DNA of 64,000 nt from GH45 sp046704385 (GCA_046704385.1 JBJKSB010000105.1:12685-76684); one strand, 5' to 3'; shown: positions 34,228 to 44,879, counted from the first letter of the stretch. The notes: generated from the sequence alone by a model not told the origin. Made by a program: numbers and translations.

Positions 34228-36516
34228 TTAATAGTTTATTTCAATTTTTTGACCCGGGGTACAAGTATTCTTCTTCCCGGTGATCTCGAAAATGTGAGAT
34301 GATTTATTTTCTTTCAAAGCATCAATAACTACCTGGTTTTTGGTAATTTTTACATGGAATTGATCCAGTTTATAATTTAAGTTAAAACTAATGGCATCCC
34401 ATTTTCGATATAGTTTCGGGTCAATAATAACCTTATCAGTATCGGTCCGGAGACCGGCAAAACCAAAAATGGCAGTCATCCATGCACCGCCATTGGCTGC
34501 CGGATGTGAGCCTCCCATGAAAATAGTACCTACAAACACTTTGTATTTTGCTTCAAGGTCAATTTTTGCAGTTTTTAAGAAGTAATTATAGGCATGATCC
34601 AGATCACCGTTTTCAGCGGCAACCATGGCGTAAGTACAGGCGCTCAGGCTCGATCCGTGTTCGGTTTTAGGCTCATAATACTTCCAGTTGGCAAGTTTTA
34701 TTTCTTTTGAAAACCGGTCGCTAAAAAAGCTTAACATGTAAACCACATCAGCCTGTTTAATTACTTTGGTAGGTACCGCCAATCCCTGGCCTGCACCCAT
34801 GTATTCATCAGGATGCATTTTTTGGGAAACCAGGTCATCAATTTTTACATCCTTAAGTTTAAAGTAGGCATCAAATTGTTCAATTATACCGTCCTTGTTG
34901 GGTTGAGGCACATATAACAATTTTTCAGTTTCGGCAAAAAGCGGGAGTTCATTTTCAATATCAATCTTTTTAATTAATTCCTTTAGTTTTTCCGGATAAT
35001 TGGTTTTAAGATATTCAACGGTTTTGTTGGCAACCTCAAAGGTAACTTTGGCCACCATATTGGTAAAGGCATTATTATTCACCCTCTCGTGAAATTCATC
35101 AGGGCCAATCACATCAAGTATTTCATATCTGTTTTTGTCTTTCTTAAAGTAGGCGTAGGAATAATAAAACCGGGCACATTCCAGTATAACTTCAGCGCCG
35201 CCATTAAGAAGCAGCGAGTCATCGCTGGTAATTTTAAAATATTCCCACATGGCAATGGCCACATCTCCGCTTATGTGAACCTGTTTATCCCTGAAATGGG
35301 TGCGGAGTAACCGTCCCGTATGTGGGTCACCAATATTAAAGTAAGTACAGGCATCATCACCGGTTTCCTGGCTTTCCCAGGCATAAAAAGCACCTCTGAA
35401 TCCAATGCTTTCGGTTTGTGCTTTTCTGCGGGCACCATCAAGTGTATTTATTCTGTATTGTAATAATTCAACCGCTTTTTCGGGATAAGTACGAACAAAG
35501 AATGGAAACATAAACATTTCGGTATCCCAAAAAATCGCCCCTTTATAAACCTGGCCGGAAAGAGCCCGGGCAGGGATTGAGCTGGCACTTCCTTTTACGG
35601 GAGCCACCATTAAAAGCTGGAAAATACTATATCGTAAGGCATGTTGGGCTTCGTTGTCGCCTTCAATCAGCACATCGCATTTTTGCCATTTTTGTTCCCA
35701 TTCTGCATTGTGTTCCGCCAGGCATTGCGCAAAACCTTTATGGGCAGCCTTGTTAACCAGCTGGTGTGCTACTGTTTTTACATCGTCATTAAAAGGATCG
35801 CCCTCTTTAACCACAGCGATGTATTTATTATAAGTGTACTTTTTATCTGCTAAGGCCTGTATATTTATGGTCCTGAGATTATAATTATTTTTCACCTTGT
35901 GCTGTTCAGTGCCATCGGAACAAACTATTAACTCCACTACGGCCAGCTTTTTACCTAATTCGTTGGTTTGGGCAGTTACCGACAAAATATTATCATTTTT
36001 TTCAGCTTTAATTTCCCTGAGGTGTGGTCCGTTTAAATCCCAGATGTTATAATCGATACCCGTATTTAATGTAACCAGAGAATCCTTGTCGATATTAAAA
36101 CTGTACTCAACAACCATCAAATTAGGTGTTAAAGCGCTTAAAAACCTTTTTGAATTCAGGGTTAGTATTTTATTATTAACCTTGAAAACAGTAGTTCTTT
36201 CAAAAGATGCATTCTTTAGGTCGAGAACCTGGTGATGAGATATTATTTCCGTATCAAGGGCGGAGATTTCCATCCCGTCAACAGTTATTTTTGAATAGGC
36301 ACCATTGGGAGCATTTACGGGTTCCCGCCAGGCATCGCCAACCTGGTCAAACATTCCTGCCAGGGTGATCCCAACCAGTTGTTCGGGGCCAAATTCATCC
36401 AGGGTTCCCCGATAACCCATGTAGCCGTTCGATATCTGGAAAACATTGCCATTACGCATAATGTTTTCGGTGTCGTTAGTAAATTTATCAGATGTTACTT
36501 TCCACAAATCCATCAT
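34228..36516 (-). CDS. GH65 family disaccharide phosphorylase
   Basis: Inverting phosphorylase of an alpha-glucobiose, releasing beta-glucose 1-phosphate and glucose in the cytoplasm (no signal peptide). The 762 residues show the N-terminal super-sandwich, the (alpha/alpha)6 barrel with IFWDTEMFMFPFF near 323 and the catalytic acid Glu474 in GPDEFHERVNNNAF, plus the phosphate-site region GSSLSACTYAMVAAENGD near 625. GH65 includes maltose, kojibiose, nigerose and trehalose phosphorylases; the neighbouring GH71-like gene makes nigerose a fair guess. It starts 6 bases after the MFS gene stop. No beta-phosphoglucomutase gene is in the window. Confidence 0.9.
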   Translation of the reverse strand: MMDLWKVTSDKFTNDTENIMRNGNVFQISNGYMGYRGTLDEFGPEQLVGITLAGMFDQVGDAWREPVNAPNGAYSKITVDGMEISALDTEIISHHQVLDLKNASFERTTVFKVNNKILTLNSKRFLSALTPNLMVVEYSFNIDKDSLVTLNTGIDYNIWDLNGPHLREIKAEKNDNILSVTAQTNELGKKLAVVELIVCSDGTEQHKVKNNYNLRTINIQALADKKYTYNKYIAVVKEGDPFNDDVKTVAHQLVNKAAHKGFAQCLAEHNAEWEQKWQKCDVLIEGDNEAQHALRYSIFQLLMVAPVKGSASSIPARALSGQVYKGAIFWDTEMFMFPFFVRTYPEKAVELLQYRINTLDGARRKAQTESIGFRGAFYAWESQETGDDACTYFNIGDPHTGRLLRTHFRDKQVHISGDVAIAMWEYFKITSDDSLLLNGGAEVILECARFYYSYAYFKKDKNRYEILDVIGPDEFHERVNNNAFTNMVAKVTFEVANKTVEYLKTNYPEKLKELIKKIDIENELPLFAETEKLLYVPQPNKDGIIEQFDAYFKLKDVKIDDLVSQKMHPDEYMGAGQGLAVPTKVIKQADVVYMLSFFSDRFSKEIKLANWKYYEPKTEHGSSLSACTYAMVAAENGDLDHAYNYFLKTAKIDLEAKYKVFVGTIFMGGSHPAANGGAWMTAIFGFAGLRTDTDKVIIDPKLYRKWDAISFNLNYKLDQFHVKITKNQVVIDALKENKSSHIFEITGKKNTCTPGQKIEINY

Positions 36517-36522
36517 AAAAAG

Positions 36523-38025
36523 TTAAGCCTTATCAAAATTATCTTTTACAAATAGCATTAATATTCCCGCCAAAATCATGGTAACACCTCCTAAAACAAT
36601 GGTATAGATAGCCTGATTACCAAAAACACTTTTAAGTAATAATCCCAATATGGCTGAGGCAATTATTTGAGGGATTACAATAAAAAAGTTGAAAATGCCC
36701 ATGTAGATTCCCATCTTTTTTTGAGGCAGCGATCCGGCAAGTATAGCATAGGGAATAGTAAGTAAACTTGCCCAGGCAATACCAATTCCAATCATTGAAA
36801 TTATTAACCACGCGGGATCTTTAAAAAGAAACCATGAAATTAACCCTAACCCGCCAATTATCAGGCACACCGTATGGGTCAAAACCCGTCCTATTTTTTT
36901 TGCGATGGACGGGATTAAAAAAGCTATTATTGCTGCCACGCCGTTATAAACGGCCATTAACACACCTACCCAATTGGCTCCTTCATTATAAATAGCCGAT
37001 GACGGATCGGTGTTGTGATAATGAAAGCTGGTAACTGCTTGTGTACAATAGATAAACATAGCAAATAATCCGAACCAGGTAAGCATTTGCACCCAGGCCA
37101 GCTTTTTCATTACTATTGGCATATTTTTCATATCGTGTATAATCTCAACCATATCCGATATTTTACCTTTGCTGTAACTGTTTGCTGCTAATATTTGCAG
37201 GATTCCATAAACTACAAGTATTATTGATAAAATATACAGTCCGGGATAAAGAGATAACAGATTTACAAAAAGCGTTAAAACAGCCCCACCTGCTACTAAA
37301 AGCAAGCCTTGTTTATTATAGCCGGATTTATTTATATTAAGCTGATTTGCAGTTGTTTCCGAAGCGTTTTCTTTTTCAGCATCAAAGGCTGCCATTTCTT
37401 CCGGTGTGTATTCTTTGGTTCTGATAATGGTCCACATAACGGCCAGCAAAAATACGATCCCGCCAAGGTAGAACGACCATTTAACCGAGGCCGGAATTTC
37501 GCCTGCCGGAGCAGTATTGCCCACACCAAACCAATTAGCCAGGATGTAGGGTAAGAGCGATGCTACAACCGAACTGGTTCCAATAAAAAAGGTCTGAACC
37601 GCAAATCCTTTGGTTTGCTGATCTTCAGGCAGCATATCGCCAATGAATGCCCGGAAGGGTTGCATACTCATATTAATGGAACCATCCATTATCCAGAGCA
37701 TACCAGCGGCCACCCATAATGCCGGCGAATTTGGCATAATAAATAGTGATAAAGAAGCCAGAAGAGCTCCCATCAGGAAATATGGTTTTCGTCGGCCCAG
37801 GCGGTTCCATGTTTTGTCGCTCATATGGCCAATTACAGGGTGCACAATCAGTCCTGTAATGGGACCGGCAATCCAAAGGATAGGAATATTTTCAACATGG
37901 GCTCCCAGGGTTTCAAAAATGCGGCTTACATTGGCATTTTGGAGGGCGAATCCAAATTGGATTCCCAGGTACCCAAAGCTCATATTCCATAATTGCCAGA
38001 AGTTTAAGTGGGGTTTCTTTACCAT
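36523..38025 (-). CDS. MFS sugar transporter (GPH/SLC45-like)
   Basis: A 500-residue protein with about 12 transmembrane helices. The first loop carries GHMSDKTWNRLGRRKPYFLMG, the GxxSDxxxxRxGRRRP signature of the major facilitator superfamily in its sugar-cation symporter/SLC45 branch. Such proteins import maltose or other disaccharides across the inner membrane of Bacteroidota. Located directly before GH65 (6-base gap), so it probably delivers the GH65 substrate. A hairpin separates it from susD 178 bases upstream. Confidence 0.88.
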   Translation of the reverse strand: MVKKPHLNFWQLWNMSFGYLGIQFGFALQNANVSRIFETLGAHVENIPILWIAGPITGLIVHPVIGHMSDKTWNRLGRRKPYFLMGALLASLSLFIMPNSPALWVAAGMLWIMDGSINMSMQPFRAFIGDMLPEDQQTKGFAVQTFFIGTSSVVASLLPYILANWFGVGNTAPAGEIPASVKWSFYLGGIVFLLAVMWTIIRTKEYTPEEMAAFDAEKENASETTANQLNINKSGYNKQGLLLVAGGAVLTLFVNLLSLYPGLYILSIILVVYGILQILAANSYSKGKISDMVEIIHDMKNMPIVMKKLAWVQMLTWFGLFAMFIYCTQAVTSFHYHNTDPSSAIYNEGANWVGVLMAVYNGVAAIIAFLIPSIAKKIGRVLTHTVCLIIGGLGLISWFLFKDPAWLIISMIGIGIAWASLLTIPYAILAGSLPQKKMGIYMGIFNFFIVIPQIIASAILGLLLKSVFGNQAIYTIVLGGVTMILAGILMLFVKDNFDKA

Positions 38026-38148
38026 TCTGATTTAATTAAAATTGTATTTAAAAAGTACCGTATTGTTTAGTTCAGTTATATAATAATTCGGGTTTGGGTA
38101 CTTTCCGACACCCAATTTTTAATGTTTTCACTTATAAAAAAGCAAGGT

Positions 38149-38188
38149 AAAATGGCACTTGTTATTTGTTAAAAACAAGCGCCATTTT
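38149..38188 (-). terminator. strong hairpin between susD and the MFS gene
   Basis: Arms AATGGCACTTGTT (38151-38163) and AACAAGCGCCATT (38174-38186) pair over 13 bases with one mismatch, plus flanking A-T pairs. On the minus strand it is followed by TTTTACC, so termination may be partial. The position suggests uneven expression of susCD and downstream genes, by termination or by protecting the susCD message. Confidence 0.65.
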
Positions 38189-38203
38189 TTGCACCAACAA
38201 CTA

Positions 38204-39709
38204 TTAATATCCGGGGTTTTGATGAAGTTTGCTATTTTTATCTATTTCAGACTGAGGAATTGGGAATAATGCCATGTCTTTTGAACATGCGGGTTGCTCC
38301 CAATTGGCCTGAAAATAGGTTCCAAATCTTATATTTACTGAACGGCGGATACCTTCAAACAAGAATTCATGCAACCATTCCTTATCCAGAAAATCGAGGG
38401 TTATATCAGGAGTACTGGTTAATCCGGCACGGGTTCTGATTTCAGACACCAGTGGTTTAGCCGCTGCAGCGTTACCTAAACGAACTAAACACTCGGCTTT
38501 CATCATTAAGATTTCAGAATAACGCATTAATACCCAGTCGTAGTCGCGTTCGGCCACATCGGTAGGTGTATATTTATATTTGGCAAGCCTGCAACCTTCA
38601 CCTTCAGTGGCGCTGTTAATATCAGCAATGGTTTCGCAATAATCAAGCAGGTTGCCTTTCCGGTCTTTAATAGTATCGCCGGTTGTAATATTAATCTGGT
38701 AACCTTCCATCAAAGAACCAATTCTTTTATCACCGGGTTCAAATGAAGAATAAATACCCGGAGTAGCACATGGTCCGTTTACGTTAAACCCGCCCCATGA
38801 AGGAGATGATGAAACAGCCTGCCACTGGTTATAATGATAGCATAATGAAAGCAGGTAATTACCAATAGTACCTTCTTTATGATCAAAAGGTATGCTCCAG
38901 ATTATTTCCTTTGATTGATCGTTGGTTGAAATAAAACTATTAAAGATATCAGATTCCAGGGTGTAACCGGAAACCTTATCACAGGCATCAATACAGGCCT
39001 GCCACTTGGGAGTTCCAATAAATGCCTCTGAGTTAATGTATAAACGGGCCAACAACGTATTTGCCACATTTTGGGTAAACCGGCCGTATTCAATACCTGG
39101 TTGCAGTTTATCCATAATATCGAGTAATTCAGATTCTACAAATTGATAAACCTGGGCTCTGGGAACATTAGTTGCAGTGCTGTCTACCTCAAATGAAGTA
39201 GTAATAGGAACGTTTCCAAACCAGTCGAGCAAAAGGTAGTAATAATAAGCACGAACACCTCTGATTTCTGCTTTTGCTATATCTTCATCTGCTTTTGGCA
39301 GGCCACCCTGTTCAATAGACTGGATTACAAAGTTACAGGTTGAAATCCCTGAATAACAGTATTTCCAGGCACCCAAAACCATATCATTATTCGGATCAAG
39401 TTCATGGTGTTGAGCCTGCATATATCGGCCACCATCATACCAGTCACCATTTCGGTTCGGTACCACAAATTCATCGGAAACCGCTTCATTTACAAAGTAA
39501 ATATATTCGCTGGCCGGATAGCAACTTGATATTCCGTCATTAAAACCGCGTAACGAAGCATAAGCGCTACCGGCAATTGTTTTAATTTCTGCGGGAGTAG
39601 TTCCATAATCTGAAGAAGGTACCACACTGTAGAAGTCCTCTTCAAGGTCGGTACAGGCTGCTGCTGCCAGAGCTAAAACACCTGCTATTATGATTGATTT
39701 TATATTCAT
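38204..39709 (-). CDS. SusD/RagB family glycan-binding lipoprotein
   Basis: The 501-residue surface lipoprotein starts MNIKSIIIAGVLALAAAAC with the lipid cysteine at 19. The TPR-like scaffold of SusD is visible through its C-terminal signature YSEILMMKAECLVRLGN and the ending PIPQSEIDKNSKLHQNPGY. It forms the lid over the SusC channel and binds the target glycan. Located 50 bases after susC. Substrate specificity cannot be read from the sequence. Confidence 0.93.
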   Translation of the reverse strand: MNIKSIIIAGVLALAAAACTDLEEDFYSVVPSSDYGTTPAEIKTIAGSAYASLRGFNDGISSCYPASEYIYFVNEAVSDEFVVPNRNGDWYDGGRYMQAQHHELDPNNDMVLGAWKYCYSGISTCNFVIQSIEQGGLPKADEDIAKAEIRGVRAYYYYLLLDWFGNVPITTSFEVDSTATNVPRAQVYQFVESELLDIMDKLQPGIEYGRFTQNVANTLLARLYINSEAFIGTPKWQACIDACDKVSGYTLESDIFNSFISTNDQSKEIIWSIPFDHKEGTIGNYLLSLCYHYNQWQAVSSSPSWGGFNVNGPCATPGIYSSFEPGDKRIGSLMEGYQINITTGDTIKDRKGNLLDYCETIADINSATEGEGCRLAKYKYTPTDVAERDYDWVLMRYSEILMMKAECLVRLGNAAAAKPLVSEIRTRAGLTSTPDITLDFLDKEWLHEFLFEGIRRSVNIRFGTYFQANWEQPACSKDMALFPIPQSEIDKNSKLHQNPGY

Positions 39710-39759
39710 GTTTTTATATTTATTTGTTGATAAATATTATTGTTTAGTATACACAACCT

Positions 39760-42729
39760 TTAAAAGGTACAGCTTAGTCCGAATGTAAATGTCCGTGGTC
39801 GCGGATAAACATTAAACCAGTCAATTCCGGGACTTGCTAAAGAACTTACTCTTCCTTCATTCGGATCGTACGATTCAATATTGATTTCAGGATCGAGTCC
39901 GGTATATTTTGTGATCACAAATAAATTCTCACCGGTAGCAAACAACCGGATTTTTTCAATTCCTATATTCTTGAATTTGAAAGTGTATCCGATGGTTAAT
40001 GACTGAAGTCTGAAGAAAGATGCATCTTCAATCCAGTAGTCGCTGTAAGTAGCACTGGCTGTAATGCTATCTTCGAACATCCGTGGTTGAACATTATATT
40101 GAGGAAAACGGGAATAATCGTTCAGGGCCATAGAGGTTGCATTCAGTACTTTTTGACCGAAAAGGCCATAAGTTGAAATGCTAAAATCAAAGTTTTTGAA
40201 CGTTCCACCTGTGCTTAATCCTAAGCTAAATTTAGGCTGGGCATTTCCCAGGTCGGTACGTAAACTGTCACCGGGCAATGTCTTTAATACATCACCATTA
40301 ACGTTCAGGAATTTTCCGTTTTCATCAAGTCCTAAAGTATGCTGACCCCAGAAAGTACCTACAGCATAACCTTCGCGGATGGTTTGCGAGTATTCATTTG
40401 ACATACCGCGGATACCATGTAAATCACCGGAAGGTACAGCATCAGTCTCAAACAAAGCACCGGAAAGTTTATCAATTTTCATGATATTTTTAGCTAATGA
40501 AAGATTCACATCCCAACGGAAATCACTGTTTTGCATAATGTTATAATTTAATGCCAATTCAATACCTTTATTAGAAAGGTCGCCAACATTAGCCAAAGTT
40601 GTATTATATAAATTTGGTGGCTGAGGTACGGCATATTCAAATATCAGGTCGCTGGTTAATTTTTTGTACAGATCAAGCGTGGCTGACAACTTGTTAAATA
40701 TGCTTACATCGATTCCAAAGTTGGTTTGTGAAGTTGATTCCCATTTTAAATTGGGGTTGGAATTTTGAATTGGTTTGTAGGCAGCTTTCCAGGTTCCGGT
40801 TGCAGGATCATAGTATTTACCACCTTCAGTACCGAGCAAAGCTAAGCTCTTATAAGGAGAAATTGCTTCCTGGCTACCAGTAACACCGTAACCGGCACGT
40901 ATTTTTGCATAATTTAACCAGCTGGATGCAAAATCCATAAACGATTCATCGGAAATTTTCCAGGCTGCAGCAACTGATGGGAATAACCCCCATTTGTTGT
41001 TTTCACCAAATTTGCTTGAACCATCACGACGTATTGTTGCGGTTAATACATATTTGCTGTTAAAGCTGTAATTTACACGGCCAAAGAATGAAATCAGTTT
41101 TGAATTTGACTTATAAGAATTTACATCAGTTGAGCGGGCATCAATACCGGCACCCAGGTTATTGTATTTAAACAGGTCGGTATCAAAACTTCTTCTTTCA
41201 GCGCCAAATCCCTCATAAGTTTCGTCAAGATAGGAATAACCGGCCATAACATTTATCCGGTGGGCGGCTGCAAATTCTTTTTCGTAATTCAGGTAGGTTT
41301 CTAACTGAAGATTGGTACCATCATCAACCGAACGTCTTGCATAACCAATGTCAGCAGCACCATATTTTGAATAGGTTGGATAATAAAGCCGGGTTTGATT
41401 CGTATTGTATTGATACGAAGTATTTACAATGTATTTCAAACCATCTATAATCTCTAATTCTGCTTTTGCATAACCGAGTAACCTCTTTCTGGAATTATCA
41501 TGGACCCCATTTTTTAAAATTTCAACCGGGTTAAGAGATTCATTGTTATCAGTCTGGAAATAATTCCCCAATGAATCATAAATTGGAGAGGTTGGATTTA
41601 AAAGATATGCATTTGAGTAAACCTGATCAACCGGGTTATATTCATCAAAAGTTGAGTGGATACCCATATCAAGTTTAAGTTTATTATTAAACCCATAGGT
41701 ATAACCTGAGATGCTTGCTCCCAACCGTTTTAAACGTGAAGTTAATACTATGCCCTGATTATCAAGGTAACTTAATGAGGCACGGTAACCGCCGCTTTCA
41801 ACATTATTGCTGAATGCTACGGTGTGCGATTGTGAAAATGAGTTTTGTGTAATAGCTTTTTGCCAATCGGTATCGCCACCAAAGTCAACTGCTTTTTTAT
41901 TACCGGTTTCTTCTACTTTTTGCCTCCATTCATCGGCAGTTAATAAATCAAGATATTTAGCCTGTTTGCCAAAAGCGAAATAATTCGAATATTCTACATG
42001 TTTGCCTTTGTTGGAGCGGGTGGTAGTAATAATTATAACACCGTTTGCTCCTCTCGATCCATAAATAGCCGCAGCAGAAGCATCTTTCAATACATCAACT
42101 GATGCAATATCGGACGGTGAAATAGAGTTAATATCTGCACCAGGTATTCCATCAATAACCACCAGTGGAGTACTACTTGCTATTAATGAAGTACCTCCAC
42201 GTAAACGCATGGTTGCTCCTGCAGTCGGGTCACCCGATCCTCTTATTACTGTTAATCCGGCCACTTTACCTTGTAAAGCCTGTTCGGTTGTGGTTATAAC
42301 CCCTTTGTTCAAATCTTTGGCTGCAACAGTTGATATTGATCCGGTAAGGTCCGATTTACGCATGGTTCCGTAACCCACTACAACCACTTCATCAAGTTTG
42401 GCAATATCTTCAGTTAGAATAACATTAAGCGGTTGTCCTGGTGTTACCCCGGTTACCACTGTACTAAACCCAATAAATGAGACAGCTAACGAATCGGTTG
42501 ACATACAATCGATTGAAAAACTACCATCAGGTGTAGATATTGTACCGTTTGTAGTACCAACTATCATAATGGTAGCGCCGGGTATGGGTGCTCCGGTCTG
42601 ATCTTTTACCATACCGGTAATGGTCGTTTTATTCTGAGCAAACAAATGGCTGCTCATCACTATCATGCAAAAAGCAAGAAGTAGTGATTGTACTATAAAA
42701 AAGTATCTTTTTTTAGTAGATGTTTTCAT
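39760..42729 (-). CDS. SusC/RagA family TonB-linked outer-membrane transporter
   Basis: ATG at 42729 gives 989 residues. Signal peptide, carboxypeptidase regulatory-like domain (TTITGMVKDQTGAPIPGATIMI), the SusC TonB-box region DEVVVVGYGT, the plug with LQGKVAGLTVIRGSGDPTAG and VLKDASAAAIYGSRGANGVIIITT, and a 22-strand barrel ending RPRTFTFGLSCTF. It imports oligosaccharides captured by SusD. A 500-base upstream region separates it from the DUF6377 regulator gene on the same strand. Confidence 0.94.
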   Translation of the reverse strand: MKTSTKKRYFFIVQSLLLAFCMIVMSSHLFAQNKTTITGMVKDQTGAPIPGATIMIVGTTNGTISTPDGSFSIDCMSTDSLAVSFIGFSTVVTGVTPGQPLNVILTEDIAKLDEVVVVGYGTMRKSDLTGSISTVAAKDLNKGVITTTEQALQGKVAGLTVIRGSGDPTAGATMRLRGGTSLIASSTPLVVIDGIPGADINSISPSDIASVDVLKDASAAAIYGSRGANGVIIITTTRSNKGKHVEYSNYFAFGKQAKYLDLLTADEWRQKVEETGNKKAVDFGGDTDWQKAITQNSFSQSHTVAFSNNVESGGYRASLSYLDNQGIVLTSRLKRLGASISGYTYGFNNKLKLDMGIHSTFDEYNPVDQVYSNAYLLNPTSPIYDSLGNYFQTDNNESLNPVEILKNGVHDNSRKRLLGYAKAELEIIDGLKYIVNTSYQYNTNQTRLYYPTYSKYGAADIGYARRSVDDGTNLQLETYLNYEKEFAAAHRINVMAGYSYLDETYEGFGAERRSFDTDLFKYNNLGAGIDARSTDVNSYKSNSKLISFFGRVNYSFNSKYVLTATIRRDGSSKFGENNKWGLFPSVAAAWKISDESFMDFASSWLNYAKIRAGYGVTGSQEAISPYKSLALLGTEGGKYYDPATGTWKAAYKPIQNSNPNLKWESTSQTNFGIDVSIFNKLSATLDLYKKLTSDLIFEYAVPQPPNLYNTTLANVGDLSNKGIELALNYNIMQNSDFRWDVNLSLAKNIMKIDKLSGALFETDAVPSGDLHGIRGMSNEYSQTIREGYAVGTFWGQHTLGLDENGKFLNVNGDVLKTLPGDSLRTDLGNAQPKFSLGLSTGGTFKNFDFSISTYGLFGQKVLNATSMALNDYSRFPQYNVQPRMFEDSITASATYSDYWIEDASFFRLQSLTIGYTFKFKNIGIEKIRLFATGENLFVITKYTGLDPEINIESYDPNEGRVSSLASPGIDWFNVYPRPRTFTFGLSCTF

Positions 42730-43232
42730 ATTCAATTTTTTTGTTAATAGTTATTTGAATCGTCATTAAATAAATTAGTGCATTCATGATGAATAGTGTG
42801 CTGTGACGTAAGGTTTAATTCTGGCGATCAGGTTTATTTCCTTATTTAAATATGTATCGGAGCGACACAACTGCCATCTACGTATTTTTTAAACCCCTGA
42901 AAGCAGGTTGAAAAAATTCGTAGCCATATTAGTTCTTCCAGTTTCATAAAATCAGTAATTAGTTAGTATTTTTTAGGTTCAGATGCATTAGCGTGCAAAC
43001 GTTTTTTCCCCTTATTTTTTTACCTAAATCAAAATTACAGTACCATCAAACTAAAATGAATATTTTCAGAAGGAATCTAGATATTTGCAAATAAGATAAA
43101 GTCTTATATGGTTGACAAACAGCCATATAAATTATACAGGGCTCTTAAAAAATATAGATGATTTATAAAGGAATTGCGGAATATACCTGGTCTTTAATCC
43201 GGGAAACCGATCAAAATTTATCAGAATATAGT
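42730..43232 (-). promoter_or_regulatory. long susC upstream region
   Basis: This 500-base stretch has no gene. On the minus strand one TAATTTTG box (43030-43037) fits TAnnTTTG and would give a susC leader of about 295 bases; a -33 element is not evident. No riboswitch or obvious repeat is seen. The DUF6377 regulator is the likely controller, but its binding site is not recognisable. Confidence 0.35.
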
Positions 43233-44879
43233 TTACATGGCTTTTATGGCCATTATATAATCATCAAACTGGTCGCGCGATACAATTGTTTTTTGTTTTA
43301 ATTTGGTTTTATAGGTGTAAATAGTATTTACCGAATAGTTTAAAAACTTGGCTATTTTTTCACTATCTGAAATACCGAGCCGTATTAAAGCAAATATGCG
43401 CAAGTCGGTATTTAAAAGCTCATCATGTTCTGCTACAATTTGGTCTTCGGGGGCAAATAATTTATTAAATTCCTCGATAAAGTTTGGAAACAGTTTTAGA
43501 AAAATCCTGTCGAAGTTTTTGTACAGGTTTTCCCTTTCTTTATGCAGGTCCGAAGGCTTAATAATATTACTTAAATCATCAAATTGGCGAGATGTAATTT
43601 TCCGGTTAATCGTTTTTTGATAATGTTCAAGCCGGTCAATAAATTCTGAATTAATGTTGAAAAAATAACCAATGTACTCTTCCTTGATTTTGTTGGTTTC
43701 AAGCAGCATCTCATTCATGCTTTGTAAACTACTGTTTGTTGTCTGCAAAATTTGGCGGATGGCTTTTAAATTACGCAGCTGCTTATAAATAATTATGGCA
43801 AACAGGGTAACCAGGAAAATAAGAATTGTGGTTATGAAACCATAATTTAATAATTGCTTTCGTTGCGTTTCGAGTGTGGTTAAACGCTTACCTTCAATAA
43901 TGGGAAGCACTTCGCTGATTTCAATTTTTCGGTGACGGGCGTTGTAAAATGTTGCATTGTCGAGCGCAATATTTATGTATTTAAACGCCAGGTCGAGTTT
44001 ACCCTGCTTGTACAAAATCACTGCTAAATTTCTTAAGGCTACGGTTTCCTTGGTTGACGATTTAATATCGGCAATCGCAGCCTTTATGAGCATGTCAACC
44101 GCATCATTTTCCCGGTTCAAAAGGGTATAAATCCATCCTAAACTTGAAGTTGATATAGCGTAATCGTGCTGTGATATTTTAAAATGGCTCACTGCATAAT
44201 TAAAAGCATCTGCGGAACTCTGGTAATCATCCGACTTCATTCGCCTGAGTCCTGATGCGAGCCAGTATTGTGCTGTGGTATCCGATAGCAGGGCAATTTC
44301 GTCATCAAGAATCTGATTGCCTTTCGATCTGTAAATCTTCGAATAGAATTTATCATTATGGTAATCGCCTAAATCATAGTAAGTTCGTGCCAATACATTG
44401 TAATAGTTTATTTTTGTTTGGGTACTAAAGGTTTTTACGTTCATGCTTAGCAATGTGTCGAGTGCTTCCTTAAATAATCCTGAGGATAAAAATGTAAAAC
44501 CCAGCTCGATTTTTGATTGGTTAATATATTCCTGATTATTTAATTCATCGGCCATTGTAATCATGGTTTTCACATATTTAAATGCGGAATCGTAAATATA
44601 GGATTGGTACTCTTCATAAAGACGGTTAGTCAATTCAAATTCAAGAATTTTATTGCCTTTATTTCGTGTGGCATCAAGTTCATCCATTAAATATTTAATC
44701 CGCTGAACTTTGGCTTGTTCAAATTCATCCTTCTTTTTTAGGGTTTGCTCAAGGTCAGAAAGTAATTTAGCTGTATTATTGCCGGCATATACGTTTACCG
44801 ATGACCCCAGAAAAGTAATAAACAGGTAAAGCAATGATAGTATCTGATATAATTTTTTTGATAAAGGAGAAAAACCCAT
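43233..44879 (-). CDS. membrane-spanning TPR regulator of the DUF6377/SusR type
   Basis: The 548-residue protein has a signal peptide (about 1-32), a periplasmic helical region with TPR-like repeats (about 80-310), one transmembrane helix (about 346-366), a coiled-coil segment and a cytoplasmic C-terminal helix-turn-helix of LuxR-like look (IRLGISDSEKIAKFLNYSVNTIYTYKTK, residues about 497-530). This is the layout of the B. thetaiotaomicron starch regulator SusR and of DUF6377 proteins. Such proteins sense a sugar in the periplasm and activate the neighbouring susC promoter. Located just upstream of susC on the same strand. The HTH string here is longer than needed; its core is KIAKFLNYSVNTIYTYK. 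Confidence 0.82.
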   Translation of the reverse strand: MGFSPLSKKLYQILSLLYLFITFLGSSVNVYAGNNTAKLLSDLEQTLKKKDEFEQAKVQRIKYLMDELDATRNKGNKILEFELTNRLYEEYQSYIYDSAFKYVKTMITMADELNNQEYINQSKIELGFTFLSSGLFKEALDTLLSMNVKTFSTQTKINYYNVLARTYYDLGDYHNDKFYSKIYRSKGNQILDDEIALLSDTTAQYWLASGLRRMKSDDYQSSADAFNYAVSHFKISQHDYAISTSSLGWIYTLLNRENDAVDMLIKAAIADIKSSTKETVALRNLAVILYKQGKLDLAFKYINIALDNATFYNARHRKIEISEVLPIIEGKRLTTLETQRKQLLNYGFITTILIFLVTLFAIIIYKQLRNLKAIRQILQTTNSSLQSMNEMLLETNKIKEEYIGYFFNINSEFIDRLEHYQKTINRKITSRQFDDLSNIIKPSDLHKERENLYKNFDRIFLKLFPNFIEEFNKLFAPEDQIVAEHDELLNTDLRIFALIRLGISDSEKIAKFLNYSVNTIYTYKTKLKQKTIVSRDQFDDYIMAIKAM

